Shown: positions 51,542-62,293, counted from the first letter of the stretch. The stretch is DNA of 64,000 nucleotides from Lachnospiraceae bacterium (GCA_017619635.1 JAFZRZ010000072.1:1-64000), one strand, 5' to 3'. The notes: generated by a model from the sequence alone, not told the origin. Translations and numbers: made by a program.

Positions 51542-52666
51542 ATGGCAAGAAGACGAATGACCAAACAGGAAAGAACAAGACAGATATATATAAGAGTATG
51601 TTTTGTATGTGCTCTTTTAGCTATAGCATTTACACTCTTATATGTATTTTTGATAGGCGCCAGCAAGACTCAGGTAAACTTAAGTGAGGTGACACATATC
51701 CAGCTTACCGGATTCAACGGAGAGGGAGTGTTAACCGCAACGGTTGATATCGATGATCAGTACGGCGCATTTTATGAAACGGTATCCGTCGAGTTCAGTA
51801 AATCAAGCGGACTCACAAACGGAGACGAAGTAACCATCACATACAATTATGACAAGAAGGCAGCCAAGGTTTATAACCTGAAAGTAACGGCTCCTTCACA
51901 ACACTATACGGTGACCGGTCTTGTGGACGCAGTCCCGGTCTCGAAGCAGGAACTGTTCGAGGGCATTGAACTGGCTTATGAAGGTATCGCTCCACTGGTC
52001 ACTGCTTCCGTAGATACGGAGGCAGCTTCTTTTTCTGACATTGTCAGTTATGAGATAGTAGACCAGAAAGAATATTATGATGCCGGAGATACCATAAAGG
52101 TAAGAGCGGTGTTTGACGAGGCGGATCTGGAAGAAGAGGGCTATAAGGCACTTGTTTCCACTGATGAATGTATCATGGAATATACCGTAGAGGGTGTAGA
52201 CAGATATATCACAAATACAGATGATATCACAGATGAAATGTTGGCCTCTTTAAAAAAAGAGGCTTTAACATTGTTTACGGATGCAAACGAGTACGGGATG
52301 AGGATATTCTGCGATGCGGGCCTTATGCCGGTGTATGTAAACAAGAAGACTACCTTTGTATGGAGTTCACCCAACTACATTTCTTCATATCTTAATGTGT
52401 TAAAAGAGGACAGCTACGGAAAGGCAGGAACACATGTCAATGATGTGAAGCTATGTTTTGAGTCGGTGATCAGTCAGGCTGACGGTACCGCATGCAAGGC
52501 AGAAGTCGTTGTAATGTTTGAGAATATAATCTTAAGAGCGGACGGAACCATTGATCTTCAGCTTGAGAGCGGAGAGATAATATCCGCTGACAGAAGAGAT
52601 GCCCATATAAAGGCACTTGTAAGGAACAATGCGGATGATGATTACGAATCCGTTAAGATAGCATAG
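51542..52666 (+). CDS. Membrane-anchored extracytoplasmic protein of unknown function
   Basis: 374 residues from ATG 51542 (AGGAAGG; an earlier in-frame TTG at 51512 is poorer). An Arg/Lys-rich N-terminus precedes one hydrophobic segment (about 20-40), then three repeated beta-rich modules: about 45-110 and 115-190 each carry TGF-type strands ending in IT/VT-Y and GD-E/T-I/V (GDEVTITYNY, GDTIKVRAVF), resembling small surface or ligand-binding repeats. The last ~130 residues are a separate alpha/beta domain. It precedes a symporter gene by 25 bp. Confidence 0.65.
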   Translation: MARRRMTKQERTRQIYIRVCFVCALLAIAFTLLYVFLIGASKTQVNLSEVTHIQLTGFNGEGVLTATVDIDDQYGAFYETVSVEFSKSSGLTNGDEVTITYNYDKKAAKVYNLKVTAPSQHYTVTGLVDAVPVSKQELFEGIELAYEGIAPLVTASVDTEAASFSDIVSYEIVDQKEYYDAGDTIKVRAVFDEADLEEEGYKALVSTDECIMEYTVEGVDRYITNTDDITDEMLASLKKEALTLFTDANEYGMRIFCDAGLMPVYVNKKTTFVWSSPNYISSYLNVLKEDSYGKAGTHVNDVKLCFESVISQADGTACKAEVVVMFENIILRADGTIDLQLESGEIISADRRDAHIKALVRNNADDDYESVKIA

Positions 52667-52691
52667 TTTCTATTATATAGGGGAAAGAATT

Positions 52692-54224
52692 ATGGAACAG
52701 TTTATTGAGAGAATCACTACTGTAAATGATGCGATCAACTCATTTGTCTGGGTTCAGATCGGACTGGTGCTTCTGATAGGTGTAGGTGTTGTCATGACAC
52801 TTCTTACCGGATTCTATCAGATAACCAACATCAAGCACTGGATGAAGAAGACAGTCGGCGGTGTGTTTGACAAGAAATCAAGATCCAACAAGGACAAGGG
52901 AAGCGTATCCCAATTCCAGGCTCTGTGTACAGCACTTGCGGCAACAATAGGTACAGGTAACATTGCCGGTGTTTCGGCTGCTATCGTACTGGGAGGTCCC
53001 GGTGCAGTATTCTGGATGTGGATTGCGGCATTCTTCGGAATGATGACAAACTTCTCTGAAAATGTTCTCGGTATATATTATAGAAGAAAGAACAAAGAAG
53101 GCGAGTGGTCAGGTGGTGCAATGTACTACCTTAAGGACGGTCTTGGCAGGATAAACGGATACGAGAAGATCGGTAGCGTTCTTGCCATTCTTTTCAGTCT
53201 GTTCGCGATACTTGCATCATTCGGTATCGGAAACATGGGCCAGGTGAACAAGATCACGGCCAACTTAAAGAGCGCGTTCTTTGCCAACGTTGATGCTCCC
53301 GTTATCTACGGTGATATCAATGCCGTTAACCTTGTGATAGGCGTTGTTCTCATGATAGTCGGCGGAATAATAATCATCGGCGGACTTCAGAGAATAGCAG
53401 CAGTCGCAGAGAGGATAGTTCCTTTCATGGCTGTTATCTATGTTATCGGAGCTCTTATAATATTCTTTGTACATATAACAGTTGTACCTCAGATGTTCGC
53501 AGCGATCTTCAGATTCGCTTTCGGTGTTAAGGCAGTAGGCGGTGCGGCAACAGGTATCATGATAAAGACAGTAATAACCCAGGGATGTAAGAGAGGCGTG
53601 TTCTCAAATGAGGCAGGTCTTGGTTCTTCGGTTATGGTTCACTCAAACTCAAATGTAATTGAGCCTGTTAAGCAGGGACTCTGGGGAATATTCGAAGTAT
53701 TTGCGGATACATTTGTTGTTTGTACCATGACAGCAGTCGTTGTACTTTCATCAGGTGCCATTGATCTTAGCACAGGTCTTGCTGTTGAAGGTGTTGATGA
53801 TGCAACACTTGTTGCAACAGCTTTCGGAAATGTATTCGGCAGGGCAGGACAGTGGTTCGTTGCGATAGCAGTCTTACTGTTCGCATTCACCACAGTACTT
53901 GGCTGGTCTCATTACGGCGGAAAAGCTACAGAGTATCTTTTCGGTGTAAAGGGAACAAAGATATACAGAGTGATATTTGTTATCATGATAATCAGCGGTT
54001 CGCTCATGACCTCATCACTTGCATGGGATATATCTGATACATTCAACGGACTTATGATGATCCCCAACCTTATCGGTGTCATCGCACTTTCGCCTGTTGT
54101 GGTAACTATCCTTAGAAACTACAAGGCAAGAAAGATGAACGGGGAAGATATTGAGCCGATAATCTCGTTTGATCCTGATATCCAGAAGGAGCAGGCTGCC
54201 AAGATAAAGGCGGGAGAAGAGTGA
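52692..54224 (+). CDS. Sodium:alanine/glycine symporter (AgcS family)
   Basis: 510 residues with about 11 membrane helices. Signatures of the alanine/glycine:cation family are clear: QALCTALAATIGTGNIAGV, GGPGAVFWMW, FSNEAGLGSS and GWSHYGGKATEYLFG. It imports an amino acid with Na+. Start ATG follows GGGGAAAG. A 59-bp gap separates it from the next symporter, so the two could be co-transcribed. Confidence 0.93.
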   Translation: MEQFIERITTVNDAINSFVWVQIGLVLLIGVGVVMTLLTGFYQITNIKHWMKKTVGGVFDKKSRSNKDKGSVSQFQALCTALAATIGTGNIAGVSAAIVLGGPGAVFWMWIAAFFGMMTNFSENVLGIYYRRKNKEGEWSGGAMYYLKDGLGRINGYEKIGSVLAILFSLFAILASFGIGNMGQVNKITANLKSAFFANVDAPVIYGDINAVNLVIGVVLMIVGGIIIIGGLQRIAAVAERIVPFMAVIYVIGALIIFFVHITVVPQMFAAIFRFAFGVKAVGGAATGIMIKTVITQGCKRGVFSNEAGLGSSVMVHSNSNVIEPVKQGLWGIFEVFADTFVVCTMTAVVVLSSGAIDLSTGLAVEGVDDATLVATAFGNVFGRAGQWFVAIAVLLFAFTTVLGWSHYGGKATEYLFGVKGTKIYRVIFVIMIISGSLMTSSLAWDISDTFNGLMMIPNLIGVIALSPVVVTILRNYKARKMNGEDIEPIISFDPDIQKEQAAKIKAGEE

Positions 54225-54283
54225 TCAGACACTGATGAACTTAAAACCGTTAGGGTTTATATAGTGGAAAGGGAGATATTATT

Positions 54284-55846
54284 ATGAGTATGTCAACATT
54301 GGGTATCATGATATCGATCGTAGCTTATATGTGTTTCGTTATAGGCATCGGTATCTGGTCATTCAGAAAGAACAGCGGCAGTACCGATGAGTACTTCCTC
54401 GGCGGACGTAAGCTCGGACCGTTTGTAACAGCGATGAGTGCTGAAGCATCCGACATGAGCAGTTACCTTTTGATGGGCGTTCCGGGTGTTGCTTATGCGA
54501 CAGGTCTTGCTGATGCGTTCTGGACAGCATTCGGACTTGCAGTAGGTACATATCTTAACTGGCTCTTCGTGGCAAGAAGACTTCGTACTTACACTGTTGT
54601 ATGCAACAATTCGACAACACTTCCCGTATTCTTCTCAAACAGATACAGGGATGAAAAGAAGATCTTATCTGTAATAGCTGCCATAGTTATAGTTATTTTC
54701 TTTGTTCCTTATACAGGATCAGGATTCTCAGCTTGCGGTAAGCTCTTCGGAAGACTGTTCAGTGCAACAGGCGAGCTCACAACAAAACAGTATCATACAG
54801 CGATGATAGTATTCGCACTTGTTATCATCCTTTATACAACACTGGGTGGTTTCATGGCAGCAAGTACATCAGACTTCTGGCAGAGCGTGATCATGACATT
54901 TGCTCTTATCGTCATCGTATTCTACGGAGTACACAGCGTAGGTGGCATGTCAGTTGTAATGGATAACGCAAGAAATCTGGCAGGTTACTTTGATCTTAAC
55001 GCCATGCATGATCCGTCAAACAATACGGCGGTGGGATATGGCTTTATCACAAAGATATCAACACTCGCATGGGGACTCGGATACTTCGGTATGCCTCATA
55101 TCCTCTTAAGATTCATGGCTATAGAGAATCCCAAGAAGCTTGCTCTTTCAAGAAGAGTTGCTACCGTTTGGGTATTCCTCTCACTTGGTATCGCAGTATT
55201 CATCGGTATCATGGGATGCGCTATGAGTAACGCAGGTGTTATCGAACAGCTTTCAGACGGTGAGCAGGTTATCATCGTTATATCTCAGCTTATAGCAAGC
55301 CATGGAACAGCAGCTGCACTTGTTGCAGGTCTCATCCTTGCAGGTATCCTTGCAGCTACGATGTCAACTGCGGACTCTCAGCTTTTGGCAGCATCATCGA
55401 GTGTGTCTCAGAACATCCTTAAGGAAGTGTTCATGAAGAACATCGAGCCCAAGACAGAGATGCTCATCGCAAGACTTACGGTTGTGTTTGTTTCAATAAT
55501 CGGTGTTGTTATCGCATGGAATCCCAACAGCTCGGTATTCGGTATCGTATCATTCGCATGGGCAGGATTCGGAGCAGCTTTCGGACCTACAGTCATCCTT
55601 GCTCTTTTCTGGAAGAGATCAAACATGCAGGGTGCACTTGCTGGTATGGTAAGCGGTGGCGCAATGATCTTCATCTGGAAGTTCCTTGTAAGACCTCTTG
55701 GCGGAGCATTGAATATATATGAGCTTCTTCCTGCATTCATAGTTGCTTTCATATTTAATATAGTAGTAAGTCTTCTTACCAAGGCTCCTTCTGATGAGGT
55801 AGTCAGAGAGTTTGAGGCAGTACAGGAAGCACTTGCAAAAGAGTGA
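54284..55846 (+). CDS. putP: Sodium/proline symporter (PutP family, SSS)
   Basis: 520 residues with about 12 helices. N-terminal NSGSTDEYFLGGRKLGPFVTAMSAEASDMSSYLLMGVPG and the Na+/solute signature at GFSACGKLF and in MSTADSQLLAASSSVSQNI mark the PutP group. It imports proline with Na+. Proline synthesis (proC) is nearby but separately transcribed. Confidence 0.92.
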   Translation: MSMSTLGIMISIVAYMCFVIGIGIWSFRKNSGSTDEYFLGGRKLGPFVTAMSAEASDMSSYLLMGVPGVAYATGLADAFWTAFGLAVGTYLNWLFVARRLRTYTVVCNNSTTLPVFFSNRYRDEKKILSVIAAIVIVIFFVPYTGSGFSACGKLFGRLFSATGELTTKQYHTAMIVFALVIILYTTLGGFMAASTSDFWQSVIMTFALIVIVFYGVHSVGGMSVVMDNARNLAGYFDLNAMHDPSNNTAVGYGFITKISTLAWGLGYFGMPHILLRFMAIENPKKLALSRRVATVWVFLSLGIAVFIGIMGCAMSNAGVIEQLSDGEQVIIVISQLIASHGTAAALVAGLILAGILAATMSTADSQLLAASSSVSQNILKEVFMKNIEPKTEMLIARLTVVFVSIIGVVIAWNPNSSVFGIVSFAWAGFGAAFGPTVILALFWKRSNMQGALAGMVSGGAMIFIWKFLVRPLGGALNIYELLPAFIVAFIFNIVVSLLTKAPSDEVVREFEAVQEALAKE

Positions 55847-55873
55847 TAGATATCATATAAAGATATGAACGAT

Positions 55874-55907
55874 AAGGACTGGATACATATGTGTTCAGTC
55901 CTTTTTT
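55874..55907 (+). terminator. Rho-independent terminator after putP
   Basis: AAGGACTG (55874-55881) and CAGTCCTT (55896-55903), with further pairing inside the loop, followed by T6. Confidence 0.88.
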
Positions 55908-56030
55908 GATGCCGAATCTTCCTATAATATATATCCGTTTTTATACAGCTTATGTACTTCACCACAAAGATAAGGTGTGATATACTGATACAGGCATAAA
56001 AAGACCTGAAAAAAATTTTTAAAAAAGTGC
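55908..56030 (+). other. AT-rich gap between putP terminator and S10 promoter
   Basis: No gene is seen. It is AT-rich with A-tracts (for example 56010-56026) just upstream of the -35 box, a likely UP-element-like region for the strong ribosomal promoter. Confidence 0.5.
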
Positions 56031-56059
56031 TTGCAAATTGGTTGAACATAGTGTATATT
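56031..56059 (+). promoter_or_regulatory. Promoter of the S10-spc operon
   Basis: TTGCAA (56031-56036) and TATATT (56054-56059) with a 17-bp spacer and an A/T-rich stretch just upstream. The -10 box touches the first strand of the leader stem at 56058, so transcription should begin in or just after it. Confidence 0.85.
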
Positions 56060-56317
56060 AGACGTTGCTGTGGCATGATAGCTATGAAGCGTGAGGTTGC
56101 TGCCCGATGTGGCAGGTTTTCCGTGGAGCGAATGTCAAGTTAGGAAACTGACGACAAGTCACTGTACAAGTAACGTCTAATAGTAATTAGAAACAACGTG
56201 TGAGATCCTGAAGACGAAAGTCTTCATAATAAAAAAATAGGACACACACGGAAGAGTGTACAGTCACCGCTTGTCGTACTTATCAATTAAAAGTGCGAAA
56301 AGGAGGCGACTTTTTTT
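56058..56317 (+). promoter_or_regulatory. Structured S10-operon leader RNA
   Basis: TTAGACGTT (56058-56066) is the exact complement of AACGTCTAA (56172-56180), closing a ~120-nt domain. Part of that left arm lies at the -10, so the true 5' end may shorten it. A second domain pairs CGTGTG (56197-56202) with CACACG (56245-56250) and TCCT (56206) with AGGA (56239-56242), enclosing a TGAAGAC-GAAA-GTCTTCA hairpin (56209-56226). No terminator run is seen. This is the layout of autoregulatory leaders of S10 operons (bound by L4 in proteobacteria). The AGGAGGCGAC site for rpsJ ends it. Confidence 0.7.
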
Positions 56318-56635
56318 ATGGCAAATCAGATTATGAGAATTACTCTGAAAGCTTATGATCATCAGTTGGTGGATGCTTCTGCCAAGAAGATCATTGAAAC
56401 AGTCAAGAAGAACGGATCTCAGGTTAGCGGACCGGTTCCGCTTCCTACTAAAAAGGAAGTTGTTACCATCATCCGTGCCGTACACAAGTACAAGGATTCG
56501 AGAGAGCAGTTCGAGCAGAGAACTCACAAGAGACTCATCGACATCATCACACCTACACCCAAGACGGTTGATGCTCTCCAGAGATTAGAGATGCCTGCAG
56601 GCGTTTACATTGACATTAAGATGAAAAACAAATAA
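56318..56635 (+). CDS. rpsJ: 30S ribosomal protein S10
   Basis: 105 residues; ATG 56318 after AGGAGG at 56301. Contains the S10 core ([28 protein letters not shown] and [32 protein letters not shown]). Part of the 30S head and also NusE, an antitermination factor. First gene of the S10 operon, 17 genes in this window to the cut rplF. Confidence 0.97.
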   Translation: MANQIMRITLKAYDHQLVDASAKKIIETVKKNGSQVSGPVPLPTKKEVVTIIRAVHKYKDSREQFEQRTHKRLIDIITPTPKTVDALQRLEMPAGVYIDIKMKNK

Positions 56636-56696
56636 GACCTTCTTCTAGTATGGACGCGAACGCGCCCCGCTGTAGGTCAAATAGGAGGAAAAAGTA

Positions 56697-57380
56697 ATGA
56701 AGAAAGCTATTTTAGCAACAAAAGTCGGTATGACACAGATCTTCAACGAAGACGGTGCACTCATACCCGTAACTGTTCTTACAGCTGGTCCTTGTGTAGT
56801 AACACAGGTTAAGACAGTTGAGAACGATGGCTACTCAGCAGTCCAGGTTGGATTTGGTGAGAAGGCTGAGAAGGTAGTTAACAAGGATAAGTCAGGCAAG
56901 AAAGAGATAGCTCACAGACATGGTATCAACAAGGCTGTAAAGGGTCATCTCGACAAAGCTGGCGTTGGTCCTAAGAGATACTTAAGAGAGTTCAGATTTG
57001 AGAATGCTGAAGAGTACACACTCGCTCAGGAGATTAAGGCTGACATCTTTGAGACAGGTGATAAGGTTGATGTAACCGCTATCTCAAAGGGTAAAGGTTT
57101 CCAGGGTGCGATCAAGAGACTCGGACAGCACAGAGGACCCATGAAGCATGGTTCTAAGTTCCATCGTCATCAGGGTTCAAACGGTGCATGTTCATCACCC
57201 AGCCGTGTATTCAAGGGCAAAGGTATGCCGGGTCACATGGGACACGTAAAGGTTACCGTACAGAACCTCGAAGTGGTAAGAGTTGATGCTGAGAAGAATC
57301 TTCTCCTTATCAAGGGCGCTGTTCCCGGACCTAAGAAAGCATTGGTTACTGTAAAGGAAACAACAAGAGCTCAGGCTTAA
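56697..57380 (+). CDS. rplC: 50S ribosomal protein L3
   Basis: 227 residues. Start [15 protein letters not shown] is the conserved L3 entry, with [12 protein letters not shown] and [30 protein letters not shown] as the extended loop near the peptidyl-transferase centre. A 61-bp spacer with an AGGAGG site separates it from rpsJ. Confidence 0.97.
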   Translation: MKKAILATKVGMTQIFNEDGALIPVTVLTAGPCVVTQVKTVENDGYSAVQVGFGEKAEKVVNKDKSGKKEIAHRHGINKAVKGHLDKAGVGPKRYLREFRFENAEEYTLAQEIKADIFETGDKVDVTAISKGKGFQGAIKRLGQHRGPMKHGSKFHRHQGSNGACSSPSRVFKGKGMPGHMGHVKVTVQNLEVVRVDAEKNLLLIKGAVPGPKKALVTVKETTRAQA

Positions 57381-57420
57381 GAATTAGTGCTTTGGCACGA
57401 TGAAAGGAGGACCATCCAAG

Positions 57421-58044
57421 ATGGCAAACGTATCGGTTTATAACATGGAAGGAAAAGAAGTTGGAACAATGGAACTTTCCGATGCGATCTTTGGTGTTGA
57501 GATAAATGAACACCTTGTTCACATGGCTGTTGTTCAGCAACTTGCAAATAATCGTCAGGGTACCCAGAAAGCAAAGACACGTTCCGAGGTATCTGGTGGC
57601 GGAAGAAAGCCCTGGAGACAGAAGGGCACAGGACATGCCCGTCAGGGTTCAACAAGATCTCCCCAGTGGACAGGCGGCGGTGTTGTATTCGCACCCGTTC
57701 CGAGAGATTACTCTTTCAAGATGAACAAGAAAGAGAAGAGAGCTGCTTTAAAGAGCGCACTCACAGATAAGGTAGCAAACAACAAGCTTATCGTTGTTGA
57801 CAAGCTTGCGTTTGACGAGATCAAGACAAAGAGCTTCGTGACAGTACTCAACAACCTCAAGGTTGAAGGCAAGTCACTTGTAGTACTTAATGAGAATGAT
57901 GAGAAGGTTGTTAAGTCAGCAAAGAACATTCCTACTACAAAGACAGCTCTCACAAGCACGATCAATGTATATGACATCCTCAATGCAAAGACACTTGTTG
58001 TTACACAGGATGCCGTTAAGACAATCGAGGAGGTGTATGCATAA
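57421..58044 (+). CDS. rplD: 50S ribosomal protein L4
   Basis: 207 residues from ATG 57421, as AAAGGAGG lies 12 bases upstream and the earlier ATG at 57400 would place that site inside the coding region. Contains [35 protein letters not shown], the L4 loop. L4 is also the possible leader-binding autoregulator. Its stop overlaps the start of rplW. Confidence 0.96.
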   Translation: MANVSVYNMEGKEVGTMELSDAIFGVEINEHLVHMAVVQQLANNRQGTQKAKTRSEVSGGGRKPWRQKGTGHARQGSTRSPQWTGGGVVFAPVPRDYSFKMNKKEKRAALKSALTDKVANNKLIVVDKLAFDEIKTKSFVTVLNNLKVEGKSLVVLNENDEKVVKSAKNIPTTKTALTSTINVYDILNAKTLVVTQDAVKTIEEVYA

Positions 58045-58343
58045 TGGCTGATATAAAGTACTATGATGTAATCCTCAAGCCTCTCGTAACAGAGAAGAGC
58101 ATGAATGCTATGTCAGAGAAGAAGTACACATTCCTTGTTCATCCGGAAGCTAACAAGTCCATGATCAAGGAAGCTGTAGAGAAGATGTTCGAAGGAGCAA
58201 AGGTTGCCAGCGTTAATACAATGAACTGCGAAGGCAAGAACAAGAGACGTGGCATGGTAGTCGGAAAGACTGCAAAGACCAAGAAGGCCATTGTTCAGCT
58301 TACAGCTGACAGCAAGGATATCGAGATATTCACAGGCCTGTAA
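58044..58343 (+). CDS. rplW: 50S ribosomal protein L23
   Basis: 99 residues, ATG overlapping the TAA of rpl[11 protein letters not shown] equivalent ([10 protein letters not shown]), then [22 protein letters not shown], are L23 motifs. It lines the tunnel exit and docks trigger factor and SRP. Confidence 0.96.
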   Translation: MADIKYYDVILKPLVTEKSMNAMSEKKYTFLVHPEANKSMIKEAVEKMFEGAKVASVNTMNCEGKNKRRGMVVGKTAKTKKAIVQLTADSKDIEIFTGL

Positions 58344-58404
58344 GATATATTCAAATATGTGCAGAATGAGCACGATAACAAACATTTAAAAAGGAGAAAT
58401 AATC

Positions 58405-59250
58405 ATGGGAATAAAGACATATAACCCATATACACCGTCCAGAAGAAACATGACCGGTTCTGATTTCTCAGAGATAACAGCAAGCGCTCCTGAGAAGAGC
58501 CTTTGCACATCTTTAAAGAAGAACGCTGGACGTAACAATCAGGGTAAGATCACTGTCAGACATCACGGCGGTGGAAACAGAAGAAAGTACAGAATAATCG
58601 ATTTCAAGAGAAACTCAAAGGACGGTATCCCGGCAGTTGTTAAGACTATCGAGTACGATCCCAACAGAACTGCTAACATCGCTCTTATATGTTATGCAGA
58701 CGGTGAGAAGGCATACATCCTTGCTCCCGACGGACTTGCAGTAGGACAGAAGGTTATGAGCGGTGCTCAGGCCGAAGTAAGAGTAGGTAACTGCCTTCCT
58801 CTTTCAGAGATCCCTGTAGGTGCACAGGTACATAACATTGAGCTTTATCCCGGCAAGGGCGGACAGCTCGTTCGTTCAGCTGGTAATGCAGCACAGCTCA
58901 TGGCTAAAGAAGGTAAGTACGCAACACTTCGTCTTCCTTCAGGCGAGATGAGAATGGTTCCCATCATCTGCCGCGCTACAATCGGTGTTGTCGGCAATGG
59001 TGAGCACAACTTGGTTAACATCGGTAAGGCAGGACGTAAGCGTCACATGGGTATCAGACCTACAGTCCGCGGTTCTGTCATGAACCCCAACGACCATCCG
59101 CACGGTGGTGGTGAAGGTAGAGCACCTATCGGACGTCCGGGTCCTTGCACACCTTGGGGTAAACCCGCTCTCGGACTTAAGACACGTAAGAAGAAGAAAG
59201 CTTCTAACAAGCTTATCGTAAGAAGAAGAGACGGAAGAGCTATTAAATAG
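58405..59250 (+). CDS. rplB: 50S ribosomal protein L2
   Basis: 281 residues, a little longer than the usual 276. Conserved [11 protein letters not shown], the middle [18 protein letters not shown], and the end [29 protein letters not shown] are L2 signatures, with the functionally central His of the HPHGGGEG loop. It is needed for subunit association and peptidyl transfer. Confidence 0.97.
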   Translation: MGIKTYNPYTPSRRNMTGSDFSEITASAPEKSLCTSLKKNAGRNNQGKITVRHHGGGNRRKYRIIDFKRNSKDGIPAVVKTIEYDPNRTANIALICYADGEKAYILAPDGLAVGQKVMSGAQAEVRVGNCLPLSEIPVGAQVHNIELYPGKGGQLVRSAGNAAQLMAKEGKYATLRLPSGEMRMVPIICRATIGVVGNGEHNLVNIGKAGRKRHMGIRPTVRGSVMNPNDHPHGGGEGRAPIGRPGPCTPWGKPALGLKTRKKKKASNKLIVRRRDGRAIK

Positions 59251-59273
59251 TTAATCAAGTAGGAGGAAATATA

Positions 59274-59555
59274 ATGGCTAGATCACTTAAAAAAGGACCT
59301 TTCGCAGATGAGAGCCTGCTTAAGAAAGTAGACGCTATGAACGCTGCAGGTGATAAACAAGTTATTAAGACATGGTCACGTCGTTCAACGATCTTTCCTT
59401 CATTCGTAGGACACACAATCGCTGTTCACGATGGAAGAAAGCATGTGCCGGTATATGTGACCGAAGATATGGTTGGACATAAGCTCGGTGAGTTCGTTGC
59501 AACACGTACTTACAGAGGACATGGCAAGGACGAGAAGAAGTCTAAGGTAAGATAA
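59274..59555 (+). CDS. rpsS: 30S ribosomal protein S19
   Basis: 93 residues. [17 protein letters not shown] start, then [53 protein letters not shown], the full S19 body. Binds 16S rRNA in the head with S13. Confidence 0.97.
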   Translation: MARSLKKGPFADESLLKKVDAMNAAGDKQVIKTWSRRSTIFPSFVGHTIAVHDGRKHVPVYVTEDMVGHKLGEFVATRTYRGHGKDEKKSKVR

Positions 59556-59573
59556 TCAAAGGAGGACTAAGAG

Positions 59574-59960
59574 ATGGCAAAAGGACATAGAAGCCAGATT
59601 AAGAGAGAAAGAAATGCCAACAAAGATACCAGACCTTCAGCTAAATTATCTTACGCTAGGGTTTCGGTACAGAAGGCATGCTTCGTTTTGGATGCTATCA
59701 GAGGTAAAGATGTAAACACTGCACTTGCAATCCTTACATACAATCCCAGATATGCATCAAGCATAATCAAGAAGCTTTTGGAATCAGCAATCGCTAACGC
59801 TGAAAATAACAACGGTATGAATCGTGATAACCTGTTCATTGCAGAGTGCTATGCAGACAAGGGACCTACAATGAAGAGAGTTAGACCGAGAGCACAGGGT
59901 AGAGCTTACAGGATCGAAAAGAGAATGAGCAACATCACTGTAGTTCTTGACGAGAGATAG
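59574..59960 (+). CDS. rplV: 50S ribosomal protein L22
   Basis: 128 residues. [27 protein letters not shown] and the hairpin [24 protein letters not shown] that reaches the exit tunnel are clear. Stop overlaps nothing; rpsC follows 13 bp later. Confidence 0.97.
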   Translation: MAKGHRSQIKRERNANKDTRPSAKLSYARVSVQKACFVLDAIRGKDVNTALAILTYNPRYASSIIKKLLESAIANAENNNGMNRDNLFIAECYADKGPTMKRVRPRAQGRAYRIEKRMSNITVVLDER

Positions 59961-59973
59961 GAAGGAGATCAAA

Positions 59974-60648
59974 ATGGGACAGAAAGTTAATCCTCATGGT
60001 CTGAGAGTTGGCGTTATCAAGGATTGGGATTCTAAATGGTATGCTGATGGCGCTGATTTTGCAGATTACCTTGTTGAAGATTACAACATCAGAAAGTTTC
60101 TGAAGAAGAAGTTGTACGCAGCAGGTGTTTCAAAGATTGAAATAGAGAGAGCATCAGACAGAGTAAAGGTTATCATCTATACAGCTAAGCCCGGTGTTGT
60201 AATCGGTAAGGGCGGTAACGAGATAGAAGTAACCAAGAAAGAATTAAGCAAGATCACTGACAAGAAGATCACTGTAGATATCAAGGAGATCAAAAAGCCC
60301 GACAGAGATGCACAGCTTGTTGCTGAGAACATCGCTGGACAGCTTGAGAACCGTGTATCTTTCAGAAGAGCTATGAAGTCTTGCATGGGCAGAACCATGA
60401 AGGCCGGCGCTTTGGGTATCAAGGCAGCAGTTTCAGGTCGTCTCGGTGGTGCAGATATTGCCCGTACAGAGTTCTACAGCGAAGGAACCATCCCGCTTCA
60501 GACACTTAGAGCTGATATCGAATATGGTTTCGCTGAAGCAGATACCACATATGGTAAAGTAGGTGTGAAGGTATGGATCTACAAGGGTGAAGTACTTCCT
60601 ACAAAGAATAGCGAAGAGGTTGTTTCGCAGGAAGGGAGTGACAAATAA
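59974..60648 (+). CDS. rpsC: 30S ribosomal protein S3
   Basis: 224 residues from ATG 59974 (GGAAGGAGATC upstream); the frame can be extended upstream but into rpl[14 protein letters not shown] start, KH domain with [19 protein letters not shown], and the C-terminal [28 protein letters not shown] are typical. Its stop overlaps the ATG of rplP. Confidence 0.97.
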   Translation: MGQKVNPHGLRVGVIKDWDSKWYADGADFADYLVEDYNIRKFLKKKLYAAGVSKIEIERASDRVKVIIYTAKPGVVIGKGGNEIEVTKKELSKITDKKITVDIKEIKKPDRDAQLVAENIAGQLENRVSFRRAMKSCMGRTMKAGALGIKAAVSGRLGGADIARTEFYSEGTIPLQTLRADIEYGFAEADTTYGKVGVKVWIYKGEVLPTKNSEEVVSQEGSDK

Positions 60649-61085
60649 TGTTAATGCCAAAGAGAGTGAAGCGCCGTAAGCAGTTCCGTGGCAGCATGGC
60701 TGGTAAGGCACTTCGTGGAAATGTAATAACAAACGGTGAATTTGGTCTTGTGGCTACTGAGCCTTGCTGGATCAAGTCAAACCAGATAGAAGCAGCACGT
60801 ATTGCGATGACACGTTACACAAAGCGTGGCGGTAAAGTTTGGATCAAGATATTCCCTGATAAGCCTGTAACAGCAAAACCTGCTGAAACACGTATGGGTT
60901 CCGGAAAGGGAACACTTGAGTACTGGGTAGCTGTTGTTAAGCCCGGACGTGTAATGTTCGAGATCAGCGGTGTATCTGAAGAGATCGCTAAGGAAGCATT
61001 ACGTCTTGCAATGCACAAGCTCCCTTGTAAATGCAAAATAGTCTCAAAGGCAGACTTGGAAGGCGGTGTGTCAGATGAAAACTAA
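60648..61085 (+). CDS. rplP: 50S ribosomal protein L16
   Basis: 145 residues. [14 protein letters not shown] start, then [46 protein letters not shown] and [10 protein letters not shown]16 sits at the A-site side of the peptidyl-transferase centre. Overlaps the start of rpmC. Confidence 0.97.
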   Translation: MLMPKRVKRRKQFRGSMAGKALRGNVITNGEFGLVATEPCWIKSNQIEAARIAMTRYTKRGGKVWIKIFPDKPVTAKPAETRMGSGKGTLEYWVAVVKPGRVMFEISGVSEEIAKEALRLAMHKLPCKCKIVSKADLEGGVSDEN

Positions 61086-61281
61086 TAAGTATGTAGAAGA
61101 TTTAAATACAAAATCAGCTGCAGAATTAGCAAACGAGTTGGTAGCTGCTAAGAAAGAACTTTTCAACCTGAGATTCCAGAACGCTACAAATCAATTAGAC
61201 AACACAGCTAGAATCAAAGAAGTTCGTAAGAACATAGCAAGAATTCAGACAGTTATTACTAAGAAAGCTAATGAAGCTTAA
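61075..61281 (+). CDS. rpmC: 50S ribosomal protein L29
   Basis: 68 residues from ATG 61075 (overlapping the end of rplP; the GTG three codons upstream is less likely). The [42 protein letters not shown] pattern is the L29 helical pair. It borders the nascent-chain exit. Confidence 0.95.
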   Translation: MKTNKYVEDLNTKSAAELANELVAAKKELFNLRFQNATNQLDNTARIKEVRKNIARIQTVITKKANEA

Positions 61282-61304
61282 TTGATTTGGAAAGGAGTTC
61301 AGCC

Positions 61305-61559
61305 GTGGAAAGAAATTTAAGAAAAACTCGTATCGGTAAGGTTGTCAGCGACAAGATGGATAAGACAATTACCGTTGCTATCGAAGACCATGTTAAGCAT
61401 CCGCTTTATGGTAAGATCGTTAAAGAGACATATAAGCTTAAAGCTCATGATGAGAATAATGAGTGCGGCATAGGCGATACAGTAAAAGTTATGGAGACAA
61501 GACCTCTGTCAAAGGACAAGAGATGGAGACTTGTTGAGATCATTGAGAAAGCAAAATAA
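61305..61559 (+). CDS. rpsQ: 30S ribosomal protein S17
   Basis: 84 residues from GTG 61305, as the AAAGGAG lies just upstream (about 61290) and the frame beginning at TTG 61287 would include it. [20 protein letters not shown] and HPLYGKIV...[28 protein letters not shown] are S17 motifs. Confidence 0.95.
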   Translation: MERNLRKTRIGKVVSDKMDKTITVAIEDHVKHPLYGKIVKETYKLKAHDENNECGIGDTVKVMETRPLSKDKRWRLVEIIEKAK

Positions 61560-61602
61560 TTAAGATTGATCTTTTACGATCAAGATTGGAAGGAGAATTA
61601 GC

Positions 61603-61971
61603 ATGATTCAGCAAGAAAGCAGACTTAAATGCGCTGATAACACAGGTGCAAAAGAACTTCTCTGCATCAGAGTTATGGGCGGATCTACAAGAAGATATGC
61701 AAACATTGGTGATATAATCGTTGCTACTGTCAAAGATGCAACACCAGGTGGCGTTGTAAAGAAGGGCGATGTTGTCAAGGCTGTTGTAGTTCGTACAGTC
61801 AAGGGCGCTCGTCGTAAAGATGGTTCTTACATCAGATTTGATGAGAACGCTGCAGTTATCATAAAAGACGATAAGACTCCAAGAGGAACACGTATATTTG
61901 GGCCCGTTGCAAGGGAACTTCGTGAGAAGCAGTTCATGAAGATCGTTTCACTTGCTCCGGAAGTATTATAG
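61603..61971 (+). CDS. rplN: 50S ribosomal protein L14
   Basis: 122 residues. [24 protein letters not shown], then [28 protein letters not shown] and [15 protein letters not shown] are all L14. It lies at the subunit interface. Confidence 0.97.
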   Translation: MIQQESRLKCADNTGAKELLCIRVMGGSTRRYANIGDIIVATVKDATPGGVVKKGDVVKAVVVRTVKGARRKDGSYIRFDENAAVIIKDDKTPRGTRIFGPVARELREKQFMKIVSLAPEVL

Positions 61972-61981
61972 GAGGTGCACC

Positions 61982-62293
61982 GTGGCAACATTAAAGATTA
62001 AAAAGGGTGACACAGTTAAGGTTATTGCCGGAAAAGATAAAGATAAAGAGGGTAAGGTAATCGCTGTTGACTCTAAGAAGAATAAAGTAACAGTTGAAGG
62101 CGTAAATGTTGTTAAGAAGCATGAGAAGCCCTCTGTTGCAAACCAGAACGGTGGTATTATCGAGAAGGAAGCTCCGATTGATGTTTCCAATGTGATGTAC
62201 GTTCACAAGGGAAAAGCAACCAGAGTCGGATTCAAGATGGATGGTGACAAAAAGGTTCGCTTTGCCAAGACAACCGGTGACGTGATCGACTAA
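61982..62293 (+). CDS. rplX: 50S ribosomal protein L24
   Basis: 103 residues from GTG 61982, with GGAGGTG upstream; an earlier in-frame ATG lies in rpl[26 protein letters not shown] is the KOW motif, and [18 protein letters not shown] is the family block. Confidence 0.96.
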   Translation: MATLKIKKGDTVKVIAGKDKDKEGKVIAVDSKKNKVTVEGVNVVKKHEKPSVANQNGGIIEKEAPIDVSNVMYVHKGKATRVGFKMDGDKKVRFAKTTGDVID

